Positions 29,244-38,924 of a stretch of 64,000 nucleotides of DNA are shown piece by piece. This DNA is from Methanosarcina sp. ERenArc_MAG2 (GTDB lineage: Archaea > Halobacteriota > Methanosarcinia > Methanosarcinales > Methanosarcinaceae): the NCBI GenBank assembly GCA_023955635.1, contig JAMXHR010000009.1, positions 372,001-436,000 on the forward strand, given 5' to 3'. Position 1 is the first letter of the stretch. Each line of letters begins with the position of its first letter. A program made the translations under genes and the position numbers. The notes below the pieces were generated by a model that was not told the origin of the DNA, ran no database searches, and saw nothing but the letters and a program-made list of their open reading frames with translations.

Positions 29244-30994
29244 GAGAATCTTTGTTATCGATTTCGAATTCATTGTAGAGCCGGGGAGAGGCAGAAGCCT
29301 ATCTGTCTGGTTTCCTACGAAATTAATTCAAGAGAATTAAAAAAATCTGGCTAGAGGGTAAAGACCCTCTAACTTTAAAGCCTCCTTATCCGATGAATGA
29401 AACCGATCTTTATATCGCATATTATAGCTCAGCAGAATGGGGCTGTTATTTATCTTTAAATTGGCCTTTACCTATCAATGTAATAGATCTGTACCCTGAG
29501 TTCAAGGTATTAACAAATGGGCGACCAGGAATCTCTAAAGGGTTACTGGGAGCTTGCCATCTTTTTGGAGTGAATGCAATTCCAGAAGCTGAAAAGGAAG
29601 CTGCCAGAACCAGGATTATGCAAGGGCCACCTTACACGGATAAGGAAAAGGAAGATATTCTTACTTATTGTGCCAGTGACGTTTTGGAAACTGCTGACCT
29701 CTTAAAGAAAATGTTCCCCTATATCGATATTCCCAGAGCTTTATTCCGGGGTCAATATATGGAAACAGTTGCTATTATGGAGTACAACGGAATTCCTATT
29801 GATACTGAAACTTTACAGAGATTAAAAGCAAACTGGATACAGATTCAGGAAAAGTTGATCCTTGAGATTGATAAGTATTATGGAGTTTATGAAGGTACGA
29901 CTTTCAAGATTTCTAAATTTGAGCAGTATTTAAATAATAATGGGATAGCTTGGCCAAGGACTGAAAAAGGGGCTCTGGAGTTAAAGGACGATACCTTCAA
30001 AGATATGGTTATCTTACACTCGCAGCTCCAAGGATTAAAAGACCTTAGATACATTTTGGGCCAGCTTCGACTCTCAGAATTGCCAGTAGGGTACGATAAC
30101 AGGAACAGGTGCCTATTATCCCCGTTTGCAACTAAGACTGGGAGAAATGCACCGAGCACCTCAAAGTTCATTTTCGGACCGGCTGTATGGCTCAGGAGCC
30201 TCATAAAACCAGAAAAAGGAAAAGCTCTTGCTTATATTGACTTCTCTCAACAGGAATTCTTTATTGCAGCAGTTTTGTCCGGTGATGCTGAGATGCAGGA
30301 AGCATATAATTCCAGTGATCCTTACATTGCCTTTGCTAAGCAGGCAGGGGCAGTTCCTAAGGAAGCAACCAAAGAAACTCATAAGGCTGCTAGAGATTGC
30401 TTCAAGCAGTGCGTCTTGGGTGTCCAATATGGAATGGGCAAGGAGTCTCTTGCTCTTCGGATTGGGAAATCCCCAGCTTATGCTAGTGAACTGCTTCACC
30501 ACCACAGGCGAGTATACAAAAGCTACTGGGCTTGGTGTGACCATGTCCTGAACTCTACCCTTCTTTTCAAAAGAATCACAACCTGCTATGGCTGGCAGTA
30601 TCATGTTGTTGGTCAAGATAGAAAAGAGACCCGGACAATAATAAATTTCCCTTCACAGGCTACGGGTGCGGAAATCTTGCGTGTAGCTTGTATCCTGCTT
30701 GTTGAGCACGGAATTAAAATCATTGCTCCAGTCCATGATGCAATTCTTATTGAGTACGATGAAGAAGAGGCAGAGGAAACTATAAAGCAGGCTCAAAAAG
30801 TTATGAGTGATGCCTCTGAGATAGTTTTGGGGCCTGGCAACAGAATAAAAACAGAAGCTGATATCATAAAATATCCTGGAAGATATTCTGACCCCAGAGG
30901 GGCTGGCACTTGGGATAAAATAATGAATATTCTGGAAGACAGTGAGGCTAAAAACACAGGAAATCCAGATACTCCTGTAGACATACCCCAGTAA
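29227..30994 (+). CDS. Family A DNA polymerase with 3'-5' exonuclease domain (two apparent single-base losses)
   Basis: About 589 aa. The polymerase motifs are complete: motif A YIDFSQQEF, the O-helix RDCFKQCVLGVQYGMG and motif C PVHDAILIE. The N-terminal proofreading domain starts RIFVIDFEF (ExoI); YYSSAEWG and YCASD follow as ExoII/ExoIII-like motifs. The exonuclease part is broken by missing bases at a G4 run near 29283 and an A7 run at 29339-29345; adding one base at each gives a continuous frame from the ATG at 29227. The downstream open part starts at 29393. Family A polymerases are bacterial or viral, hence horizontal origin. Confidence 0.92.
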
Positions 30995-31106
30995 TTGCTT
31001 CTATTTGCCCCAGCAGCCATTGCCGATTAAACAGCAATGGCTGCTATCCTGTGCATATTATTTACTATTTTATTTACTCTTTAATTAATGATAGTAAGGG
31101 GATAAT

Positions 31107-31445
31107 ATGGTAATAAAAAGTAAAATAAAAGGGTACTTCATCCCAACAATATCTTATGATTGGATTAAAAAAACTTTTTTTCTTAGGAATAACGTAAACG
31201 CAACAAAACTAGCTTTGTATATATGGTTTCAATCTGGACTTAATAAAACAAGGACAGGCATAACCCTCTCTAGTGGCAAAGCCAAGGAAATGTTCGGAAT
31301 CAGTCCGAGGTCGTTCACAAAAGCTTTAAACGATTTAGAGAGCCTGGGCATGATTACTACTGTCCGGGGCATAGGGAGAAGTCCACGAGTTAGTATAATT
31401 TGCGACGACTTTGAAGAAATCGGAATAACAAAAGTTCAAATTTAA
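31107..31445 (+). CDS. Winged-helix protein downstream of polA
   Basis: 112 aa. The pattern ATKLALYIWFQSGLNKTRTGITLSSGKAKEMFGISPRSFTKALNDLESLGMITTVRGIGRSPRVSI is a helix-turn-helix plus wing as in replication initiators and MarR-like regulators. AGGGGATAAT lies before the ATG. The order hypothetical-polA-wHTH appears to be a conserved trio in bacterial phage-like loci (recollection). A role in replication control is inferred from position. Confidence 0.6.
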   Translation: MVIKSKIKGYFIPTISYDWIKKTFFLRNNVNATKLALYIWFQSGLNKTRTGITLSSGKAKEMFGISPRSFTKALNDLESLGMITTVRGIGRSPRVSIICDDFEEIGITKVQI

Positions 31446-31735
31446 CGGAATTGTTGAGCTTGGGTAGTGAGGTATTGATCAAATATAATAAGACAGTACA
31501 TTCTCCTTTTAGGTAAATTTGAGAGCTAACTTATGCTCTCCATTTCAGTAACTTACTCCCCAACTAATTCCCTAATTTTAAGCTAATTTGACGACAGCTT
31601 GCACGTTACTGTGGAGGCTTGTGTGCACTCGAAAATCAAGAATATTAAAATTTGTAATAAAGTAATCTCTTTATAAAAATTATATATTAGTATAAATCTT
31701 GACAGATAAGCGACAAAACTTTATAAAGCGATATT
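31446..31735. promoter_or_regulatory. Spacer with promoter for the small coiled-coil genes
   Basis: 290 bp without ORF. TATATATTAGTATAAATC around 31681-31698 is a plausible TATA region for the genes starting at 31736. Confidence 0.35.
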
Positions 31736-32071
31736 ATGAAAATCACAGCCATGCCCCTGCAAAATCCTTTAAATTATTCCTCGCGTGAATCGCTGTTAAT
31801 CGCCAATTCAAAATTAATTGCACATCTGCAAGACCGCCTGGCTCCAAAAAGGTTCAGGGCAGGCCACGCCGATGGTATAAAGCTGGCCTATATGCGTGTT
31901 TTCCTGCAGGCCTTACAGGTTCAAAACGCTATGCTGAAGGATTTAGAATTAGACGAAATGAAGAAAAGGCTTGAAGCTCTGGAAAACTCCCAGAATGAAA
32001 AGGTAGGAGCATCACAAGCTTATACTCCTACGTTCAGGAGCTTGAATGTTGACAGTTGCAACACTCCTTAA
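31736..32071 (+). CDS. Small helical protein, possibly virus packaging-related
   Basis: 111 aa. The core RFRAGHADGIKLAYMRVFLQALQVQNAMLKDLELDEMKKRLEALE is amphipathic with a C-terminal coiled coil. It resembles small proteins encoded near terminase genes in some phages, but this is recollection and weak. It overlaps the next gene by 26 bp, which suggests coupling. Confidence 0.4.
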   Translation: MKITAMPLQNPLNYSSRESLLIANSKLIAHLQDRLAPKRFRAGHADGIKLAYMRVFLQALQVQNAMLKDLELDEMKKRLEALENSQNEKVGASQAYTPTFRSLNVDSCNTP

Positions 32072-32285
32072 ACGTCTTGAAGTTCTCGAGAGAGGCAGAG
32101 AAGGAGCACCTGAGATAAAAGTATTCATTCATTATCCGGAAAGAGACCCCTCATTCTGGAAACCTGAGAATCCGGAGTTCTGGCAGCAGTCGCACCCTAA
32201 AGGACGGGCTATTCTGTTATCTATGCGTGACTGTGGATGCAGGCGGCTTGAAGGTAGTTCCTGCAACTCTCTTAAAAAGGCTTGA
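32046..32285 (+). CDS. Small hypothetical protein
   Basis: 79 aa. A short N-terminal coiled-coil (TLLKRLEVLERG) precedes KVFIHYPERDPSFWKPENPEFW. AGGAG stands 5 nt before the ATG. Family not recognised. It is the last gene before the restriction operon. Confidence 0.4.
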   Translation: MLTVATLLKRLEVLERGREGAPEIKVFIHYPERDPSFWKPENPEFWQQSHPKGRAILLSMRDCGCRRLEGSSCNSLKKA

Positions 32286-32406
32286 AACTCTGGAATATAG
32301 GTAGTTCTCTGCCATTTGGCTGATGTTATTTCCAGAATCCTTAAAATCGGCAATTTTATAACAGTTCACGAGTTACCGTAAGGTATCATCAAAGTGTTGG
32401 TCATTC

Positions 32407-33966
32407 ATGGCAAAAAATACAGCAGGCTCAAACGGCGCAAATCTAGGTTTTGAAGAAAAACTCTGGCAGACAGCGGACAAGCTCCGAAACAATATGGACG
32501 CGGCAGAGTATAAACATGTGGTACTCGGCCTGATTTTCCTGAAATACATCTCAGATGCTTTTGAGGAAATGCATGAAAAACTTATGCCGGAAGTTGAAGA
32601 AGGAGCTGATCCGGAAGATCCTGAAGAGTATCTTGCAGAAAACGTTTTCTGGGTGCCTCCTGAGGCCCGCTGGAACCATCTGGAGAGAAGTGCAAAGCAA
32701 CCCACTATAGGAAAAACCGTAGACGACGCTATGACCGCAATAGAGCGGGACAATAGCACCCTGAAAGGTGTGCTCCCGAAAAACTATGCACGGGAAGGAC
32801 TTGACAAGCAGCGTCTGGGTGAACTCATTGATCTTGTAGGCACGATTGGCCTTGGGGATAGGGAGAGTCGGAGTAAAGACGTGCTTGGTCGAGTATATGA
32901 GTATTTCCTTGGGATGTTTGCAGACGCAGAGGGCAAGCGCGGCGGCCAGTTCTATACCCCGAGAAGTATAGTCAGGGTCCTTGTTGAGATGATTGAACCT
33001 TATCGTGGCCGAATTTATGACCCCTGCTGCGGTTCGGGCGGAATGTTCGTCCAGAGCGAGAAATTCATTGAGGCTCATGATGGCCGCCTTGAAAATATTT
33101 CCATATCCGGTCAGGAATCCAACCAGACAACCTGGCGCCTCTGCAAAATGAACCTTGCTATCCGCGGTATTGACAACGACGGAATCAAATGGGGTGACAC
33201 TTTCCATAACGACCTGCACAAAGACTTGAAAGCTGATTTCATACTTTCAAACCCTCCTTTTAACGATTCTGACTGGAAAGGCGAACTTCTTGCCGAAGAT
33301 GCCCGCTGGAAATTCGGAGTCCCACCAAAAGGCAATGCCAACTTCGCCTGGGTTCAGCACTATGTTCACCACCTCTCTCCAACCGGAATTGCAGGCTTTG
33401 TCCTTGCGAACGGCTCCATGTCCTCAAACACCTCTGGCGAAGGTGAAATTCGGAAAAAGATCATTGAAGCCGACCTTGTGGACTGCATGATCGCACTTCC
33501 GGGCCAGCTTTTCTACAACACTGCCATTCCAGCCTGTCTCTGGTTCTTGGCCCGCAACAAGCAAAACAGTGGTTTCCGCGCCCGTCGCGGTGAAGTCCTC
33601 TTTATTGATGCCCGGAACATGGGAGTTTTGCGGGATCGTACTCACCGCGAACTAACTGACGACGAAATTCAGAAGATTGCTGACACCTATCACATTTGGC
33701 GCGGGGAAAAAGTCGATAGCGGAGAATATGAAGATGTTCCTGGCTTCTGTAAGGCAGCGTCTCTTGATGAAGTAAAGAAGCACGATTTTATCCTGACTCC
33801 TGGCCGTTACGTAGGTTTTGAAGAAACCGAAGACGACGATGAGGTATTTGAAGAGAAAATGGAAAGACTGACTGCTGAACTTTCGGAGCAGTTCAAAAAG
33901 TCGGAAGAACTGGAGAAGAAGATCAAGGAAAATCTGGCAGGGCTCGGGTATGAACTCAGGAAATAA
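32407..33966 (+). CDS. hsdM: Type I restriction-modification system methyltransferase subunit
   Basis: 519 aa, full length and in frame. The N-terminal helical domain [39 protein letters not shown] is typical. The SAM-binding motif is [11 protein letters not shown] and the adenine-N6 catalytic motif is LSNPPFND (about residue 280). C-terminal coiled-coil residues ([29 protein letters not shown]) probably contact HsdS. It is the first gene of an operon whose next gene starts inside its last codons (ATG at 33951). Confidence 0.96.
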   Translation: MAKNTAGSNGANLGFEEKLWQTADKLRNNMDAAEYKHVVLGLIFLKYISDAFEEMHEKLMPEVEEGADPEDPEEYLAENVFWVPPEARWNHLERSAKQPTIGKTVDDAMTAIERDNSTLKGVLPKNYAREGLDKQRLGELIDLVGTIGLGDRESRSKDVLGRVYEYFLGMFADAEGKRGGQFYTPRSIVRVLVEMIEPYRGRIYDPCCGSGGMFVQSEKFIEAHDGRLENISISGQESNQTTWRLCKMNLAIRGIDNDGIKWGDTFHNDLHKDLKADFILSNPPFNDSDWKGELLAEDARWKFGVPPKGNANFAWVQHYVHHLSPTGIAGFVLANGSMSSNTSGEGEIRKKIIEADLVDCMIALPGQLFYNTAIPACLWFLARNKQNSGFRARRGEVLFIDARNMGVLRDRTHRELTDDEIQKIADTYHIWRGEKVDSGEYEDVPGFCKAASLDEVKKHDFILTPGRYVGFEETEDDDEVFEEKMERLTAELSEQFKKSEELEKKIKENLAGLGYELRK

Positions 33967-34934
33967 AACCTTAATTGTTTTTGATACAAATTTTTTATTA
34001 ATCAACAAAGGAAAAGGGTTGAGTTATTGCTCTTTTGAATTCAACTCAGGATTTGAAGAAATAAAAGAAGCAATTGAATTAAACAATTTGCAAAAAAATT
34101 ATTCTTGCAATTCCTAAGTTAGTAATCGAAGAAATGAAAGTTCGGAAATTATATTTTTATTCTATCGAATCCTCAAAGGTAAATTCTGCATATGCCCCAT
34201 TTTCGGTGCTTCCGAAAACATCTTTAGAAATTCCGAGAAAAAATCCAGACTACGAAATGTTTTTGGATAAACTTGTGGAGAGTTATTTGCAAAAAGTAAG
34301 TGTTGAAATAATTGAATACCCTCCAGATAATTGTTTCAGAAATATTATAGAGAGAGTAATTAACCGGAAAAAGCCATTTCTAGTTACCGGAGAGCATAAA
34401 GATTATGGATTCAAAGACGTCGTGATTTGGGAGTCTATATTGAACTACAAAAGTGTGGATGATTTCAGTAAAGTAATTATTATGACAGGAGATGATGGAT
34501 TTGATGAATCCTGTATAACTGAATTCAAGATGAAACATGGAAAATATATGTTTATATTTAATAATTCAAAAGAAGCTCTTTCTGAATTATCCAAAGATTA
34601 TGGAATGTTCCTAGAAGAAAATGAATATTTAAAATTCGCAAGAGGGGAATATTTTAAAGATTTACTGGAAACTGATATTTTTGAAAAAGAGGTTATTCGA
34701 ATTGGGGATGGAGAATTTACTATACAAGATTACGAAGTTAAAGAGCAGTGCAAAGATTTAGAAAAGATCGCGGATGAAAACGATGATAAAAACGACCTAT
34801 ATATGATCACGTCATTAGTAATTGTTTATTATAATGATGGCAGTTCAGATAAGGATATAGAAGTTACATCTAGAACTTATATTGATGATATAAAAGACCT
34901 TCAACTATTGGAATATGAACCAGAGTTGATATAA
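33951..34934 (+). CDS. PIN-domain (DUF4935-like) nuclease in the type I RM operon (one frameshift)
   Basis: It starts at an ATG inside the last 16 bp of hsdM. The opening [11 protein letters not shown] carries the first acidic PIN residue; [12 protein letters not shown] follows in the other frame with the conserved Glu; DDVVIW-like [10 protein letters not shown] and IIMTGDDGF supply the later acidic residues. The frame break is at the A7 run 34092-34098 (nine or six A would join the frames), probably a sequencing error. Protein about 327 aa. PIN proteins cut RNA, so this could be a toxin-like safeguard linked to the restriction system; that role is inferred from position. Confidence 0.7.
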
Positions 34935-34936
34935 AA

Positions 34937-36198
34937 ATGAGAGAATCTAATTTTAAACAAATGGAATTGAGGGATATTCCAGAAAATTGGAACGTAAAAA
35001 AGATTGGGGATATCGGAAATGTAATTGGTGGTGGGACGCCATCTACCAAAGAGGAATCTTACTATAACGGGGCCATTCCATGGATAACTCCAAAAGATCT
35101 TTCAAATTATTCCTCTGTTTTTATTGAGAAGGGTGAAAGAAATATAACAAAAGAGGGACTGGAGAATTCTTCTGCAAGATTGATGCCTGCAGGAACTGTA
35201 TTGTTTAGTTCGAGAGCACCTATTGGCTATGTTGCTATAGCGAAAAATGAAGTTTCAACAAATCAGGGATTCAAGAGCATAGTTTGCAATGAAAACTTTG
35301 CAAATAATATTTTTGTATACTACAGTTTAAAATACAATGCTAAAAAGATAGAAAGTATATCCTCTGGGTCTGTATTTAAAGAAGTTTCAGGGACTGCATT
35401 AAAGAATTTTAAAATAATTGTTCCGACCCTAGAGGAACAAGATAGAATTGCAAATATTCTTTATTCTTTGGATCAAAAAATCGACCTCAATCGCCAGATG
35501 AATAATACTTTAGAGCAAATCGCCCAGGCCCTTTTCAAACGCTGGTTCATAGACTTTGAGTTCCCGAATGAGAATGGAGACCCTTACAGATCAAGAGGCG
35601 GCAGGATGGTTGATTCAAAATGGGGGAGATTCCGGAGGGGTGGAAACCTTCATCTGTAAGTGCAGAGTTTAATATAACAATGGGGCAATCTCCGCCCGGG
35701 GATACATATAACGAAAATGGCGAAGGTGAACCATTCTTCCAAGTTAGAAGAGATTTCGGTTGGCGTTATCCAGAGAATCGCGTTTATTGCACCCAACCAA
35801 ACCGAATGGCTAAAAAAGGCGATACTTTACTAAGTGTAAGAGCGCCAGTTGGCGATATTAACAAAGCAACTTCAGATTGTTGTATTGGTCGTGGTTTAGC
35901 AGCACTCCGCCATAAATCTGGGTGTGAAGCATATACTTATTATTCCCTGATGGACTTACGTAGAAACTTTAATAACTTTGACTCAGAAGGGATTGTGTTT
36001 GGTTCGATAAATCAAAAAGACTTGAAAGCACTAAAAGTATTGAGGCCATCAAGTAGTATTGTTGAAGTATTTACACATGTTGTCGGGGTTATAGATCAGC
36101 AGATTCTTAATTTTGATATTCAGAATCGAACGTTATCCCAACTCCGCGATTCTCTTCTTCCCAAACTCATGTCAGGAAAAATAAGGGTTGGATATTGA
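34937..36198 (+). CDS. hsdS: Type I restriction system specificity subunit (one frameshift)
   Basis: Two target-recognition domains are present. The first, IPENWNVKKIGDIGNVIGGGTPST...PWITPKDL, is followed by the conserved spacer helix ILYSLDQKIDLNRQMNNTLEQIAQALFKRWFIDFEFP. The second starts GEIPEGWKPSSVSAEFNITMGQSPPG and ends with helix TLSQLRDSLLPKLMSGKIRV. The frame changes at the A4 run 35617-35620; a fifth A restores the usual join MVDSKMGEIPEGW. About 420 aa when corrected. It decides the DNA sequence recognised by the modification and restriction complex. Confidence 0.92.
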
Positions 36199-36199
36199 A

Positions 36200-36607
36200 A
36201 TGTCAAAAATTATTTTGATATCTTGTGTGAGTAAAAAATTGCCTTATAAAGCAAAGGCAAAAGAGCTGTACATCAGTCCGCTTTTCAAATACAACCTTAA
36301 ATATGCAAAATCTTTGAACCCTGATAAAATCTTCGTTCTTTCTGCAAAATACGGTCTTGTAGATCTGGAAAAGGAGATTGAGCCTTATGACAAAACCCTG
36401 AACAATATGCCATCTGAAGAAATCAGGAAATGGGCAGATTGTGTAATAGGTCAAATCAAAAAAGAAGCAGACCCGAAAGAAGATGAATTCATTTTCCTTG
36501 CGGGTGAAAAATACAGAAAATATTTACTGCCTCACATTTTAAACTATCAGATTCCCCTTGAGGGACTGAAAATAGGAGAACAGCTCCAATACCTTAAAAT
36601 GAGGTAA
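36200..36607 (+). CDS. DUF6884-like protein in the restriction operon
   Basis: 135 aa: SKIILISCVSKKLPYKAKAKELYISPLFKYNLKYAKSL...IFVLSAKYGLVDLEKEIEPYDKTLN. This cysteine-containing SCVSKK start and SAKYGLV block are those of DUF6884, related to YaaA/DUF328-type DNA-binding folds and often found beside defence genes (recollection). It overlaps the hsdS stop slightly if the TTG at 36188 is used; ATG 36200 is preferred. Its stop codon TAA lies within the end of a MITE; before that insertion the gene ended four residues later (CSNE). Confidence 0.65.
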   Translation: MSKIILISCVSKKLPYKAKAKELYISPLFKYNLKYAKSLNPDKIFVLSAKYGLVDLEKEIEPYDKTLNNMPSEEIRKWADCVIGQIKKEADPKEDEFIFLAGEKYRKYLLPHILNYQIPLEGLKIGEQLQYLKMR

Positions 36608-36800
36608 CTATTCAGCCTATCCAAAATCAGTTGGTTGATATCGATTTTCACGTAATAGATAAGTGTGATTACTAACCAATGAAAAAAGAAAAAACATGAT
36701 CAGTAGCCAACAATTAAAGAAAATCATCTCATTGAAATTTGCCCGTTGAATATTATGAAAGATGGCTATTGTGGTTGTTTCTCCCAGGCTGAATAGTTAC
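36604..36800. mobile_element. 197-bp IS66-type MITE
   Basis: Perfect 15-bp terminal inverted repeats GTAACTATTCAGCCT (36604-36618) and complement (36786-36800), flanked by the 8-bp duplication AAAATGAG (36596-36603, 36801-36808). The termini share GTAA-TATTCAG with the IS66 copy at 6714-8254, and both have 8-bp duplications, so the MITE is probably mobilised by IS66 transposase. No coding capacity. Confidence 0.82.
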
Positions 36801-36816
36801 AAAATGAGATGTTCAA

Positions 36817-37763
36817 ATGAGTGAAAAATGCAAACAACTGCATCAATCCTGCTTTCGGCAGGTCGACATTGGAATTTAGATAATTTTTCCCGCTGCCGTT
36901 TTAGAACCTTAACTAACTATTTATTAGGTTTAAAGCTGGTTAACTTGTGGCTCAACTCCCACGACACATATAAACACGGAACCATTTTTTCATTAAAGTT
37001 CAGTATGATAGATTATGTTTGGATCATATGTAAACCTAACAACTACACACAAGTCTGGAGCATTATTTCAAAATCACCATCAATAGAAATTATCAAAAAT
37101 TAAATGTCGACCTGCCGAAAGTAGGATCAATGGTTCAATAATCTGGAAAGAATAAGTTTTCCATTTGATGAGAGGAAAATCCCTCGTAATGGAATCTATA
37201 TTTTATTTGAAAAAGGAGAAACTGCCCACGGTATGGACAGAATCGTTCGCATCGGAACTCATACAGGCAAAAATCAGTTAAGATCACGGCTTAAGCAGCA
37301 TTCCATCAATGAAAATAAAGATCGGAGCATTTTCAGGAAGAATATAGGGCGAGCTTTACTGAACAGGGATAAAGACCCGTTTCTTGAGCAGTGGGAAATA
37401 GATTTGACCAGCAAGAAGGCAAAAGAAAAATATTCTGCTTTGATTGACTTTGAGAAACAAAAAGAAATAGAAAAGAGTGTAAGCCAGTATATCCAGGCAA
37501 ATTTCAGCTTTGTTGTCATTGAAGTTGAAGCCCAGGAAAAAAGGCTTGAACTCGAACCAAAAATTATCTCCACAATTTCCCTGTGTGAGGAATGTAGTCC
37601 TTCGTCTGACTGGCTGGGTTTATTTTCTCCCAAAGAAAAAATAAACAAGAGCGGACTCTGGTTGGTAAATGAGTTATTCAAAGAGCCTTTGTCTGATGAG
37701 GATATGCAGCAAATCAAAAATCTGGTAACACAAGCCGCCGGAATTAATGGATTCCTTGAGTAA
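36817..37763 (+). pseudogene. GIY-YIG-like nuclease gene interrupted by a MITE
   Basis: Without the 278-bp insert and one target copy, the frame reads MSEKCKQLHQ joined to WFNNLERISFPF, then IPRNGIYILFEKGE...DRIVRIGTHTGKNQLRSRLKQH. NGIYILF and IVRIGTHT are in the places of GIY and YIG in GIY-YIG nucleases, with the arginine (LRSRLKQH) after them. Corrected length about 221 aa. The distal part is open from 37233. In the original operon the ATG overlapped the stop of the DUF6884 gene (ATGAGTGA). A GIY-YIG assignment is moderate. Confidence 0.65.
36848..37125. mobile_element. 278-bp MITE with hairpin-tipped ends
   Basis: Terminal inverted repeats of 23 bp (36848-36870 and 37103-37125) match at 22 positions. 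The outer 15 bases of each end (CCTGCTTTCGGCAGG) themselves fold into a small hairpin. ATCAAT is duplicated on both sides (36842-36847, 37126-37131). Excision of insert plus one copy restores the reading frame of the host gene. Confidence 0.82.
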
Positions 37764-37992
37764 AAGACTTCAGTCTCTTTTTTCTTTTGTGACTATTTCC
37801 GTAACTACTTCTTTTTAATTCCAGAATGGCCGCTCTTTTACATAGAGCATAACAAAATAGCTACCCTTAAATAAATTTACCCGGGTATACAGTTCTAATT
37901 TTTATTGACTTATTTTAGTGGGTGAACTTTTCTTTTGAACGAAATTCTGCCCCCTAAAAGCAGAACAAGAAAAATCAGACAAAAAAGGAGAA

Positions 37993-38602
37993 ATAACTAT
38001 TCCAACTTTCATTCCCGAATCAGAAGTTGAAGCTGCAGCCCTTGAAATTCTTTCCGAGCTCGACTATGATTATCTTTACGGCCCGGACATTGCACCGGAA
38101 ACGGAAGCTGCAGAAAGGGAAGATTTTGGGACTGCTGTATTTCCTTTCCGGCTTAGGGCTGCAGTTGACAAACTGAACCCCGGAATCCCGGTAGGAGCAA
38201 GAGAAGAAGCAATAAAAAGGGTGCTTCGGGAAGAGAGCCAGGATCTTGTGCACAACAACCGTTCTTTTCACAATATGCTTGTAAACGGGGTTGATGTGGA
38301 GTACCAGGGTCAGGACGGAGAAGCCGTTTATGATAAGGTCTGGCTTTTTGACTTTGCGGAACCTGCGGAAAATGAATTTCTTGCAGTCAACCAGTTTACC
38401 ATTATAGAAGATGGGAACAACAGAAGGCCGGACATCATTCTTTTTATCAATGGGCTGCCGCTTGTTGTTATCGAGTTAAAACGGCCGGATGAAGATAACG
38501 GGTTTGAAGATGATGAGATCATCTGGGATGCCTATAAGCAGTTCCAAACTTACAAAAAAGAGATTCCTAGCATTTTCCAGTATAATGCTTTCCTGCTGAT
38601 AA
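37993..38602 (+). pseudogene. hsdR: Type I restriction endonuclease subunit HsdR, N-terminal part
   Basis: About 203 codons: FIPESEVEAAALEILSELDYDYLYG...GREEAIK-type region, then RRPDIILFINGLPLVVIELKRPD, the PD-(D/E)xK nuclease core of HsdR, and the continuation IFQYNAFLLI. The frame is cut at 38602 by a TAA-flanked insertion and resumes at 41764 with SDGQDAMAGTL. No ATG is present: an ATA (37993) stands where the start is expected, 2 nt after AAAGGAG, so a start mutation or miscalled base is possible. Confidence 0.88.
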
Positions 38603-38733
38603 GAGCCTATCCGAAAAGTCATTAACACATGTTGAAAAGTTACGATAGGTTTATAATATCGGCATCCTTCCCGGTTGTACATATTGTCAATTGTAAAAGT
38701 TACAGTAGGTAACAACACTTTTCGGATAGGCTT
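38603..38733 (+). mobile_element. IS5-type MITE copy 1 (131 bp)
   Basis: Ends GAGCCTATCCGAAAAGT and ACTTTTCGGATAGGCTT match the 17-bp termini of the IS5-type element at 2168-3038 (one mismatch at the right end). The interior is non-coding and similar to copy 2. Confidence 0.8.
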
Positions 38734-38924
38734 TTATTGGAAACTAGGGCTTTCTAAGGGAACTTTGCATTTACATAAAGTAAAAAACTAAGAAGGTTGG
38801 TATTCGGTTCATGTGTCACGGGGTTGATACAGACTGAAAGATAAGGCAATAACTAACTAAAAAAGAAAAATTTATTTAATAGCATGGGTAGGTAAATTGA
38901 TTGAGTTTTAAGGTTTGGTTCTGA

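Noticed and set aside
36828..37103. 91-aa frame across the 278-bp MITE
   Set aside because: It starts in the disrupted host gene in a wrong frame and runs through the MITE; excision analysis explains the sequence better.
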